Source: Linnemannia schmuckeri (lineage: Eukaryota; Mortierellomycota; Mortierellomycetes; Mortierellales; Mortierellaceae). Taken from it: a stretch of 64,000 bases of DNA. Location of the stretch: assembly GCA_029449235.1 (NCBI GenBank), contig JANATG010000006.1:186001-250000 (forward strand), in the 5' to 3' direction. A program made the translations under genes and the position numbers. This document shows, in pieces, positions 37,622-48,077 of the stretch (within the stretch, counting starts at the first letter, position 1; each line of letters opens with the position of its first letter). Below the pieces are notes generated by a model that was given only the letters and a program-made list of their open reading frames with translations, searched no databases and had not been told where the DNA came from.

Positions 37622-39019
37622 ATGCTCCGCTCCCTCTTGCGCGTCTCCTCGGCCTCTGTGCCCAGGTCCTTCCCATCCACCCTCATCACCCGCCATGCCA
37701 GTACAACTCCAGCAGTCAAGCCCAACATCAAGATGTTAGCTGAGATTCGCAAGACCATCGAGGGTATCTCGATGATGAAGGCCAAGGAGGCTCTTATCCA
37801 GACCAACAACGATTTTGAAAAGGCCCTTGAGTGGGTTCGCGAGGACGAGGCCAAGGCTGGAATCAAGAAGGCCGAGAAGTTGAAAGATCGTCAAGCGTTG
37901 GAGGGACTTATTGGTGTTGTTGTTGGAGAAGTTGGCGAGCATGGTAACCGCGGTGCTATTGTCGAGGTAAGCTACAAGGAAATATTTCAGAGACAAACAT
38001 TGGTTTTTGTTTGTTCTCAATTGCATCCATTTTTTAGAATTCAACAGTAATCGTTTCTTTTATTCAATTGCGTCCAAGGATTCAACAACAACCGCTTTTT
38101 ATTTTGCTACCAATTGTGGTACTGCTCCCCATATTTATTCAACTTTAAGGATCCAACGCAGATTCTCCTTTCTTTATGTCCTTTGCTCAGCGCAATACTA
38201 ACTCTAAACCTTTATAACGCAATATAATAGTTGAACTGCGAGACAGACTTTGTGTCGAGGAACGACTTGTTTAAGGGCCTCGTGAGCCAGATCGCATCGA
38301 CCGCTCTCTTGGTCGTCGACGGACCCTCAACCCCCGCCGAGGGTCAGAAGGGCCTCGTTCAGGATGTCGCCATCGCCGACTTGTTGCAGGCCCCCATTCT
38401 CCCCGACCCCACCCCCGCTGCTGCTGGATCGACTCCTGCTGCACATGAATTCGCCACTGTTCAGGAATCAATCACAAAGATGATCGCCAAGTTGGGTGAG
38501 AACATTTCTCTTCGTCGCTGCTCGGTCGTTCACTTGCCTGAGAACCAGCGCGGGATGGTCTTGACTGGAGGCGCAACTCATGGAGGCGATAAGCACCCCT
38601 ATGCCGGAAAGATGGGCGCTCTTTCGGTCATGACCTTGGTCTCGAAGCAAGGAGGATCCAAGAAGGTCACCCCTTCGGCTGCCGTCACCACCTTGTCCAG
38701 ACAGTTGACCCGCCACTTGATCGCCTCTCCCTCGATTACTATTCACCAAGAGGACTGCAAAATTCCTCTGGAGGTCTCGAATGGTGGACATGCACCCCCT
38801 GAGGAGGTTGATGCTTGGTTGGACGAGCGTGTCCTGATGCGTCAACCTTTTATTTTCGGTGGCGGTAAGGTCGAGCAGGTGCTTGCCAAGGTTGCCAAGG
38901 AGGAAGGTCTTCGTATCAAGGTTGTTGATGCTCTTCGGTGGGAGCGTGGCGAGGGTATGGTCAAGGCCGAGACCGTTGATTTTGCCGAGGAGGTCCGTCG
39001 TCAAATCGAGAACAAGTAG
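37622..39019 (+). CDS. TSF1: Mitochondrial translation elongation factor EF-Ts (2 exons)
   Basis: Exons read 37622-37966 and 38231-39019; the 264-bp intron (GTAAGC/AATAG) is in phase 0, giving 377 residues. Residues 1-34 form a basic mitochondrial presequence (LRSLLRVSSASVPRSFPSTL). Residues about 38-75 are the UBA-like domain of EF-Ts (LAEIRKTIEGISMMKAKEAL, then NNDFEKALEWVRE). Exon 2 opens with the core motif LNCETDFVSRN (residues 116-126), the EF-Tu-interacting TDFVxRN of the family. The C-terminal core contains RQPFIFGGGKVEQVL, equivalent to the EQPF block near the C-terminus of bacterial EF-Ts. The protein is the guanine-nucleotide exchange factor for mitochondrial EF-Tu. An A/P-rich loop near 155-165 is lineage-type variation. 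Codons are C/G-ending. Confidence 0.96.
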
Positions 39020-40500
39020 AGATGTTATTAGAGCAGGAGCGAAGGCGCTACCCATTGTACATTTAGATTATTATTCACTGCCACTTCCCAATAGATCCTC
39101 TTTTTTTGGTTTTTTTCAAACGCGTAATGCAGGTTATTTTTATCCTATCTCTCGTTTGTATTTGAACTGCGTTTTAAGATGATGGATGGTCCATGATGTG
39201 CGCTTTTGCGATCTGTAGAAAGCTTATTGGATAAGTTTTGTCTTCTGGCTATGTATTTCGTTCACGCGGCCGTGCTAATCCTTTTCCACCAGCCATTTCA
39301 CATGCGACGGACGCGCCCAGACCCCTTTCCATACCTAACCATCTCAGTCTTCATATCAAGAGAATAGTATCTTGCCTTTATCGGCCAAAGAAGAACATGC
39401 TCATGCATTATTCATCGTCAAAGGTAGTACGTCAATAAACGAGCCCTACATGCAATCAAGTAACCGTCCATGAATGAGCCACGACATACAAAAAAAATAA
39501 CGACCATATATATTTTTTTTCATCCATCATTTTCTCTTTCAGGCTCTTTTTGTCACCAAGCCAAAAAAAAAAAAAAAAAAAAAAAAAAAGGAATACGGTT
39601 TTTCGACAATCCCACGAGTTGTTTGAACAAAAACATAAAAAATAAGAGAGACAGTCTACAACGATGTTGCGCCACTATCAAGCTCTGTGTCATTTGATTT
39701 AGTATCAAGCAAAATCCCTCCTCGTCTTCAGCATACCACCAGTGAAGTTCAATTAAAATCTAGACCTCGAACTGTGTCGGTCAGAAACGGACACAAAGAT
39801 GGCACAAAGTGGATAGGTTTTAAACAAGAATTCACCAAGACTCTACCAGCATAAAGAACATATAAAAAATCGGTGCAAGAGAACAATGCCACCACCACAG
39901 GTATATATATAAATGGCTGAGTAGAGATGTAGGAGCAAGAGATGAGCCCAGATGGCGAAGAGGTAGATACATGCTACTGATGTAACCAACGGTAGTCTAT
40001 TTTTGTACCCTGCGACGCGTTTTGTGTTCATTTGAACTATGGAATTTTTTGTCCGCGAAGGCGAAGGAAGAAAAGAGAGAAATAAAAATGTAGAGCCCAG
40101 ATCATGGACCAATTTCCCACAACTAATCAATAATTGCTGTTTATGGTCACTAATGTCTTTAAAAAAAACCTGGATCTAGTTCCTTCTCATGTCATATCGC
40201 CTGCCTCATAGGTTTTTTTTTTTTTGCCTTTTTGGACATGAGCTTGACCACCCATCCCTCGCCCGCTGTCACTACGTAAACAGGGGATGGTATGCCACCT
40301 CTCATTCCCTGGTGAATTAATAATAGCGGGATGAAAAAAAAAAGCCGCTCCACAAATCAGAAAATCCACAAGACCTCACAGACGCCCATGGAAATTCTCG
40401 CCTAATATTCAGGAACAAAAGACCAAACGCCCCAGTTTTCACCATCCGACTAAAGGCAGCACTAAAACGAAAAACGATCCCATTCTAATCCTTCCCATGA
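39020..40500. other. 3' flank of EF-Ts, no gene seen
   Basis: A/T-rich DNA with an AATAAA near 39,433 and an A27 run at 39,563-39,589. The open frames are short. The 3' end of EF-Ts is expected here. I see no domain or RNA gene. Confidence 0.5.
39563..39589. repeat. A27 homopolymer downstream of EF-Ts
   Basis: Twenty-seven adenines on the plus strand, 543 bp after the EF-Ts stop codon. There is no adjacent intronless copy of a gene, so a retroposon tail is not supported. Confidence 0.85.
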
Positions 40501-40504
40501 CTGT

Positions 40505-41300
40505 TTCGAAGATGCGCATTCTCACCATTCTCCATATACACCTCCCAGCTGCTGAGCAGCTATCCAGACTTGCAGATCTGGATTCGGTCTTCTCGGGGTC
40601 GGACTGGACATTACCAGAGACTAGTTCAGGATCGCGTGGGAAGATACAACAGAATTCGACAAGGTGAGCGGCATTATCACAGCCAAGTTGTCAGAGGCCT
40701 CCCAAGCAGATGACCCTACCAGCATAACGGAAGAGACGAAAAGTCAGGACGACAAATATTTCACCAGTAGTGTATCTGCTCGTCGCAGATGTTGTATGGA
40801 TAGTTCTACTTGGTCTTCGATCGCCTTCGTTGTCGGTGTATCAGAGTAATCGACATTCTTCAGCAGATTTTTTTGACGATTGATGTGGATCAGATAATAG
40901 ACTATCTGGACAAAAACAGGAACTCCATCTCCTACTCATATCGCCAATTTAATAGCAGTATCCCCACGGCGCTTCAGGAATCTTTTCTTTAGCAATTGTT
41001 TTGAGCTCCGAATAGTATTTCTCAATGGTTTGGATGTCGCTTTCAAAACAGTGATCGCCGGGCTCTCCTAGATCAGCCAAAAAAATAAATCAAAATGCTG
41101 GACCTGTTTTGCGCACAATTTATGGCCCAAAGAAAGTCCCTCCTGCGAATGTCAATCAGGTCGAGCATGAACATCGGCTGGATCAGGGTCATGAACAAAA
41201 TCTGGACGGTCGTGTATGAGCGTCTCGGCGACCTATCGATATTGACGTACTTGACGTTCAAGAAGCGCGGGAGGATCTGGTCGAGCACAGTCAGCATTAT
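40505..41300 (-). pseudogene. Decayed coding remnant, family not recognised
   Basis: Three protein-like blocks on the minus strand lie in different frames and are broken by stops. The first (41,297-41,073) includes LPRFLNVKYVNIDRSPRRSY, then a hydrophobic stretch ILFMTLIQPMFMLDLI, then RRRDFLWAINCAQN. The second, about 41,090-40,965, includes LADLGEPGDHCFESDIQTI and YYSELKTIAKEKIPEAP. The third, from about 40,955, includes VPVFVQIVYYLIHINRQKNL, then KAIEDQVELSIQHLRRAD. The composition is far less simple than the surrounding DNA, which suggests an old gene disrupted by frameshifts, possibly a membrane protein. I do not recognise the family. Splicing between the blocks instead of decay is possible, but no clean donor/acceptor pairs were seen. 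Confidence 0.4.
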
Positions 41301-41841
41301 GCAACTTGTCGGCGTGATAGAATTGTGTTTATGGATTCATTTTGAAAAAAAACTTAGTGAGAATTGATTGTATGGTAGTAAGGGAATAGGTTGCACGTAT
41401 CATCAAAGAAAAAAATTCTTCACTCCATCAGCTCCATTTCACTAGTAGTACTTTCCCTCCCTTTTTCATTCCTATGTCACGATCTCACAAAAATAAGAGA
41501 AACCATTATGCGAAGGAAAAGTAATGAGAGGAAAGAAGAGAAAGACAACACCAAAACGGAGGTCAAAGAATGTCGATGGTGTAAGTAAAAAAGAAGACAG
41601 GCGTGCTGGAACCAGATTGTAGTGACACAGGCCTTTGATTTTTCTCTCCCCTTTCTTTCCACGCGCTTTCTCTAGCTTTCGCTCTTTTCTACTTCTCTTC
41701 ATTACTCTTTCGTTTCGTTTTCGTTTTCGTTTTTTTTGTTCAACCATAAATAAGTAACACCCATGGCTTTTATTCAGATGGAAAGTCGTTCATATTCAAA
41801 GGGAAAGTGTTTCTGTTATGAGGTAGTGATAACGTCTCCGG

Positions 41842-42006
41842 TACCATCTCTCCCTCCTCGTTGCCGTCGCCGTTGTCGCTCAAATGGTTTAAGCAGCACC
41901 TATTAGTATCAATGTCAATTTTCCTTCTACCTCCGTCTCCACCGTTACCAACAGCACCGAATCCATGCCTGTCGATGCCGTTAAACGCGCTTTAATACTT
42001 CATTAG
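41842..42006 (+). pseudogene. Possible decayed small secreted-protein reading frame
   Basis: A hydrophobic stretch (YHLSLLVAVAVVAQMV) is interrupted by one TAA and followed in the same frame by AAPISINVNFPS and then a stop at 42,004. The neighbouring small secreted protein on the other strand has a signal peptide followed by AAPIPITINIDS. The resemblance is short and there is no good ATG, so this is only a candidate relic. Confidence 0.2.
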
Positions 42007-42308
42007 ACTGCAAAATTGAAGGGACCTAGACCTTAATGAGTTAGAAAAACACCTCAAGCCCCTATTTGGTTAAAGGATTTTAATCCTAACCCTAACACTC
42101 TCACTACAAACACACTTCCACCATTATGTAGTTCCGTTTTCAATTGTTTTTACGTTGCGAACAGCACCTAGCGTCGTGATGATAGTTCAAAATATTCCTG
42201 TATCCAGTGATCCCCCCATTCTTTACAGCATAAAAACGCTAGAGCAATCCATCGTTCTGGAGGAGGGGAAGCGGGTGGAGTTTTGGTCAAAAGAAATAAA
42301 TCACTCCA

Positions 42309-42310
<2 letters not shown>

Positions 42311-42342
<32 letters not shown>
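42311..42342. repeat. T32 homopolymer (A32 in the sense of the small secreted gene)
   Basis: Thirty-two thymines on the plus strand. Read on the minus strand they are an A32 tract that begins 48 nt after the stop codon of the intronless small secreted-protein gene. Confidence 0.9.
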
Positions 42343-42347
<5 letters not shown>

Positions 42348-42390
42348 AAGTGCTGTCTGTATATAAGGAAGAGAAGGATGAGTGTATATT

Positions 42391-42633
42391 TTAAGAGGTA
42401 CCGATAAAGTCGACGATACCAGTGAAGTCGTCGTAAGTGGGTTTATAATCGAGCGTCAGGTCGGCGTTGTAGTCGGATGGGTAGTCGTTTGTCGAGTAGT
42501 CAGGCGCGGCGACAGCGACGACCGCGAGCGAATCAATGTTGATGGTGATTGGGATTGGGGCCGCGCGGACGAGGACAAGGATTGTCAAAGCGAGAAGAGC
42601 TAAGACGAGGCTTGTTGTGGACTTGTGGATCAT
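42391..42633 (-). CDS. Small secreted protein (80 aa)
   Basis: The ATG at 42,633 opens an 80-codon frame that begins with a clear signal peptide: MIHKSTTS followed by LVLALLALTILVLV and probable cleavage at VRAA-PIP. The mature part of about 55 residues is acidic and tyrosine-rich with no cysteine (YSTNDYPSDYNADLTLDY, then KPTYDDFTGIVDF). No family is recognised. Small secreted proteins of this type are candidates for host- or microbe-facing effectors or cell-wall components, but nothing here shows a function. The frame extends further upstream without an ATG. The upstream minus strand is CT-rich, as for the other genes. The gene is intronless. Confidence 0.7.
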   Translation of the reverse strand: MIHKSTTSLVLALLALTILVLVRAAPIPITINIDSLAVVAVAAPDYSTNDYPSDYNADLTLDYKPTYDDFTGIVDFIGTS

Positions 42634-43887
42634 GGTTGTTGTTTTGTGGTGGTGATGATGATGGTGATGGTGGAGGGAGCTGAAAAGAGAGAAGGGAGAG
42701 GCCGTGTTTATGTATCGAATAAGCGCGCAAACGCACAAGTAGTAAATCTTGTATGCAGGAGATCGAAAAAAACCACCAAAAAAAAAAAATGCAGGAGGTG
42801 ACTAGCCGACGGCGACAAACGACAGTCATAAAAACCTAAACTATCACAGCGCTGTAAATAAAGTCAACGCCCAAACCCAGCAAAGGCAGGGTCTAGAACG
42901 TTCAAGGGGACCAGATGAAATGAGCCCATCACATCCCTGTTGATGATACAAACCGGCTTCAATCATAGAAAAAAAAAAGATGGTGAACAGTAAAGGATGA
43001 AGCCTCTCTCAACTCATCTGTCCCCCTTGCATCACTTTACACAAACCTACACCTGCATACACCATTACATTGCTTACAAAGACAACTCCTTAGCTTTCGC
43101 AGCCTTTGGAGACCCTTTTTTTTCGTGTTTGGACCCCTGAGCGAGGTCGAGGAGCCACAAACACGAACAGCTGTTGAGCTCAAGGCCAACACTTGTCGCA
43201 TAATATCTAGCTTCTATAACATTCCTGGGCCTTAGGCCCTAGGAGACCGAAGAGAGACCGTGAAAAAGGAGAGGAGTCAAGTAAAACTCCTTTGGTGAAA
43301 CTGGGCGCAGAACAGTCTGGCCCTATTTTCATGCATGAAAAAAATAACCCCTCAAATGTTGGAGAAAATGTATTGTCTTTGCAGAAGCAAAAGAAGAAGA
43401 GGAGAGGACCTTTAATTAATACGGTACTTATTTACAGAAAGCAGAAGAAAGTAAAAGAAGCGAAGGTAGGTAGGAGGAATGGTGATGAGGAAGGTAAGCG
43501 TTGAAGCAGGCAGAGAAAAATAATCGAGAAGAATGCATTGAAATAAGTGATAAAAAAAAACTACGCGAAAACTAAACAATAAAAAAGTTGATACTGATAC
43601 TGATTGAAAGAAAAAGAAAAAAAAAAGAATTGAAAACGAACGAAAAAGAGGGGAGTTTCGTGTGTGTTCAATTGGCCATGCTCCACTCCCCTAAGCTTGT
43701 GAGTTTATGTTGATATTGTTGGATTCATGTCACCAAGCCTGGTTGAGCAGGAGAGTCATCGTGTTTTTTTACATCTAGAATGATGGACAGCAAAGAACAA
43801 ACAAATGTTAATAAACAGATTCAGACTCGAGCTTCAATATCAACCATTACAAGAGCCACTATTTACAAAATACCTACCAGCTGCGGC
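42634..43887. other. Intergenic region, no gene seen
   Basis: It contains the CT-rich (minus strand) leader of the small secreted gene, about 42,650-42,700, and the 3' flank of the FAR1-type gene. A/T-rich with short A runs; no domain-bearing frame. Confidence 0.5.
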
Positions 43888-46800
43888 TTAGTGCGCACCA
43901 AGGGAGGAAGAACCACCACCGGCGCTCATGGTAGGACTGCCAGAGGTCTGAGGGTTCGCATACCCGGGATGCAAGTAATGGTGTCCACCACCTCCACCTC
44001 CCTGATGACCCGACGACGGTCCCGACGATGAATGCTGTCCAGCATTGAAATGGTACTGGTCCGCTGCGCCACTTCCGGTCGCTGCTGCTGCCGAAAACGA
44101 AACCGAGCTATTAAAGACATCGTCCGAGTCACCAAGCTGGTTCGAGGATGGGAACCCTGCTGCGGCACCACTAGAAGCGTACTGTTGAGAGTACAGACGC
44201 TGTTGTTGCTGCTGCTGGTTGGGGTTCATGGTTCCGGGGGAGCTGCCTGAACGACGCTGAGGTTGAGGGGGCGCCGAGAGCTGAGGAGTGGCCAGCATGG
44301 GTTGGTAGAACGATTGCATTTCTTGCTTGATGTCGACAGAGTGCGTTCGGCGCATGGAGGCACCGGGTTCGGCACGAGAAGCGGCGACGGCTTCAGCAGA
44401 GTCGAGATCGAGTGCTGACGACAAGTCGTTGCTCGATCCTAGAGGGTGGTGTGGGTGATGATGCTGATGTTGGGAGTGGTGGTGGGCCTGAGCAGGACGA
44501 AAGGCAGTGGCCATGCCCGAGGAGAGATGGTGGCTACCATGATGTTGCTGAGAATCTTGCTGTTGCTGATGATAGAGCTGCTGTTGCTGCTGCTGTTGTT
44601 GTGGATGGACTTGATGTGGGTGTTGCTGGTGTGGATGACCGTGAGGGTGATAGCCACTACCCTGCATCATCAGCAGGCCTGAGGAGTCCAGTCCAGAGAG
44701 CGCTCCCTGCAGCGGCGTAGTCGACATGTCAAGCTGGCTAATCATCTGAGTCGCCGTCATGGCCGACCCAAACGAAGGGGTTGCGCTAGAGGGACCGCTT
44801 CCACCGATGCCGTGGCGGGTGAAGCACTCTTCACTCAAGGACCGCTTGCGGTCGTTCAGGGGCGACATCCCAAGACCGAGACCATAGGAAGAGTCGACCA
44901 CAGGCGATGAGATGGACGATGGTCGGCCTTTTTGATTGGGAGTATTCTTGACAGAAATGACGCAGCCGGGGTAGGTGACCACATAGTCTGAGGGACTGAG
45001 AGGAGAGCTTGAGGATGAAGACGAGCAAAAGCCAGAGCTTGCACTTGTGGGGGACGTCATGTTCATCGACGAAGCTGAGCCGACACCGCCCATACTTCCA
45101 GTACTAGCATTCATACCACCACCAGTAACACCGCCAGGTCCTCCGCCAGCAGAGGAAGGTGGGGATGTCAAGACGCGGGACCCAGCACCAGCGGGGTCAA
45201 TTCGGAGCTGCTCGCAGATCTCGACCAGAACATTCTCAAGACTCGACGTGACCTTGTATGACAGAGAAGGGTCGGCACTTGCCAAACTGGCAACTCTTGC
45301 AGCAAGATCCATGGTCGAAAAGACACGGCTCTCAGAATCCCGGAGTCGGATCTGTTTCCGCTCCTCGGTGAGCCGATTATAGAACCGTCGCTCGTCCCAG
45401 ACAAGATCCGGGAAATCTTCTTTGATCCGTTCGCGAGTTTCGGACGTGGTGAGATTGCGTTGATTGGCGTAGAAGGCAATGCGGTCAAAGACGGCGGCCG
45501 GCCAGGGCTGACGGATATCGTCGGGCGAGATGAGGGGATGGTTGTGGACCATCGAGGCTGGGTTCATGGCTTTGCGGAAGATCCAGAGTTTTGATTCTTG
45601 TTGAAAAAGGGTGATTCGCCACTTGCAGTCGCAGCGCATCGACAATCGTTTCCGCTTGATCTCCTTGTTGTTCTTGACCGAGTCCGGTACTCCTTCGCGT
45701 GAACAATACAAGTATACGTTCTATGTGTGAGGGGAGAAGAGTAAGGGAGGAGGAGACAAGGAAGTGGGAATGGGAGTAGAGAGCGGGAGGGGTTAGTGAG
45801 TCTGTTTGATGGCAAATAATAAAAGAAAGAGAGGAGGAAGAGAGATGTGACAAAAGGTTGAGGTTTTGGCAAAGGGTTAAAAGAAACAGATGAACAGAGG
45901 GGGTGACAATTGTACGCAGGGGAAAGAAAGAGTAGTAGGGGTTAAAGAAAAAAAAAGACAGGTGTGCTTTGACTATTTATCCCAAGGAGAGAGAGAGTGG
46001 GAGAGAGGGAAAAGAGTGGACCAATACCCGTAGCACGAATGTGTTTGTGGTGGTAGTAGCAAACAAAAAAAAAAACAAATAAACAAATATCAAAAAGGAA
46101 GAAGTAAACAAACAAGCAAGCATGGGCCACGCTTCGCTACTAAATAGTCCAATGGTCTATGCCATGCCATGCCATGTCATGCTAGGCCATACTTTGACCA
46201 TGGTTTAGATCCCCTTTCCTTTACCCTCTTCGCCCCCCTCGCTCGCGTTATCCAATGGTTGGGATGGAATGGAATCGAGATCTCCATCGCATCGCATTTC
46301 TATTCCTGCTCTCATGTTTTTTTGTGAGCATAGCACAAACTCAGGGTACAATGGTCGGTTGAATACAAAGCAAAGAACGAGGAGGAGAAGGAGAATAGGG
46401 CAGAATGGAAAGAAGGGGAGAATCAAGAACAAAGGGACAAGTGTACTAGAAAAAAAAGTATAAAGGATAGGGTCGTGCTCGTCTCTCTTTCTCTCCCCTG
46501 CTTCGCTTCCCCTTCCCCTTCTTTTTTGTTTTTTTTCTTTCCTATCCCCTTGTGCAGCAAGCAGTGTCTATCTTTTCCCGCTTTTTTTTCTTTTGTTTTC
46601 TCGCCTGTTTGTTTGTCCTTAGAATAGAGCTTGTTTGTCGCCACGCCAATTGTGTGCTTCATTTCCATAGAGAACACATCATGACTTCTACCCTTACTCA
46701 ACACAGGCAGACATACCACACATAGTCCACATGAGCTGAGCCAGGGTCATCTCTCTCCCATCTTCCTTCTTTCTCTACTTCCTTTTTTTTCCTTGCCTGC

Positions 46801-48077
46801 TGACCACTTGCTTATTTTTCAAATGAAAAGAAATGGGAGCAAATATGAATGAATATGAATAAAAAAAAACGGCCAAGCAGGCAAATGATAATAATTCAAA
46901 AAAGTAGATTGACTTCCCTCTGTTCTCATCTGACAAATCGTTGTGTGTGTTTTCATCCCTCTTTTACTCTTATTACAACGTTACTGCTCATGCAAGCGAT
47001 CAAACGCACGCTGACTGGATAAAGCCCTCGGAAATATTAAAAGAAAAGTAATAATACAAAAAAAAAAGGCAGTAATGCGAGAGAGGGAGGGCGAAGGGCA
47101 CAGGACACACAGATGAACAGGTGGGGCGAAAGAGAGAGTTTGTGTCTATGTGTGTGGTGACGGAAGAAGTAGTGAAGAGGGAACTCTTTCTCTCGGGGCG
47201 CAGACTATACGCATAAGAGTACAGTACAGGAAGATGAAAAAAGAAATGGCCGAGCCGGAAGGTTCAACGTAGGACGACGAAGGAATAAAGCGTGTGCGAG
47301 GGGGAAATAAGGAAAGGGGAGGGAGCGAGAGATGTATAAAGGAGGAAGAGATAGAGAGGGATGATGAGCGGGAGAGGAAAGAAGAGAGAAGAGAGAGAGG
47401 GTTGGATGAAGCGAGCAAAAGAGGGGGAGAGTGAGAGTGCAAGAAAGAGAGAACGAGAGGGAGAGAGAAAGAGGGAGGAAGAGGCGAGGGGGCAGACCGA
47501 TAATCCAGTTCCTCCTTTCTATTCTTTTGTTTCCCTATTTCCCATTGCGATTAATGTACAATATTTGTATGGCCGCGAAAGTACTCTCTTTCTTTTCTAC
47601 ATCCATCCCCACGCCCAATCCCAACCAAGGCAGCAAGAGAGACTGAACCAGTCAAGCAAACGCAAACGCAAACAAATAAACAATTCAACCAGCCAGCCAA
47701 CCAGTCAAGCGTCGTTGTCGAGTACAACCCCAGAATAACAGGCCAAGAACTGAGAACAGACGCTACCCGTCTTCATACCCCCCTACTTAACACCCCTCAT
47801 TACCATTCAACCAAGAGCTACCCTCTTTCTCTTTCTAATACCCTTTCCATAGAATAGCATCCCATTCCAATACTGATCAAGACAAATAAGCATTCGTTCA
47901 ACACAAATCCAAGACTGATAGAGTTATTCTGTGAATAGAAGAGGTAGTTACCTTGTTGGAGCTGGTTTCTTGCTTGACGGTGAAACCGTGTTCTCGGGCC
48001 AGGTCGCGGCATTTCGTAATGGCATCGTTCGACTGCTCAAACGACATCCCCAGTAGGCGGTCATAAAAGTCATCCAT
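43888..48077 (-). CDS. FAR1-type zinc-binding DNA-binding protein (at least 2 exons)
   Basis: Exons read 48077-47952 and 45720-43888, joined GTAACT/ATAG in phase 0 with a CTAAC branch-point candidate in the intron; together 653 codons. The first exon (MDDFYDRLLGMSFEQ..., ...REHGFTVKQETSSNK) carries the start of the FAR1 fold. The second gives NVYLYCSREGVPDS, KRKRLSMRCDCKWRITLF and MVHNHPL, that is the C-C-HxH ligands of the WRKY-GCM1/FAR1 zinc domain. No MULE transposase or SWIM domain follows. Instead come a helical segment (VTSSLENVLVEICEQLRIDP) and Q/H/S/G-rich disorder. FAR1 domains derive from Mutator-like transposases and act as transcription factors; this looks like a domesticated stand-alone copy. 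The ATG at 48,077 follows a perfect TGTGTAG acceptor, so it may be an internal Met (see the exon at 53,656-55,392). Confidence 0.88.
45721..47951 (-). other. 2.2-kb intron of the FAR1-type gene
   Basis: The intron splits the FAR1 zinc domain between SSNK and NVYLYC. The donor is GTAACT. The acceptor is CACATAG, preceded by a long C/T tract and CACTAACC about 70 nt upstream. The interior has homopurine stretches (about 47,340-47,480 on plus) but no coding frame with a domain. It is very long for a fungal intron. Confidence 0.75.

Noticed and set aside
42076..42098. CCTAACCCTAAC resembling telomere repeats
   Set aside because: Only about two units in mid-contig; no longer array and no chromosome end.
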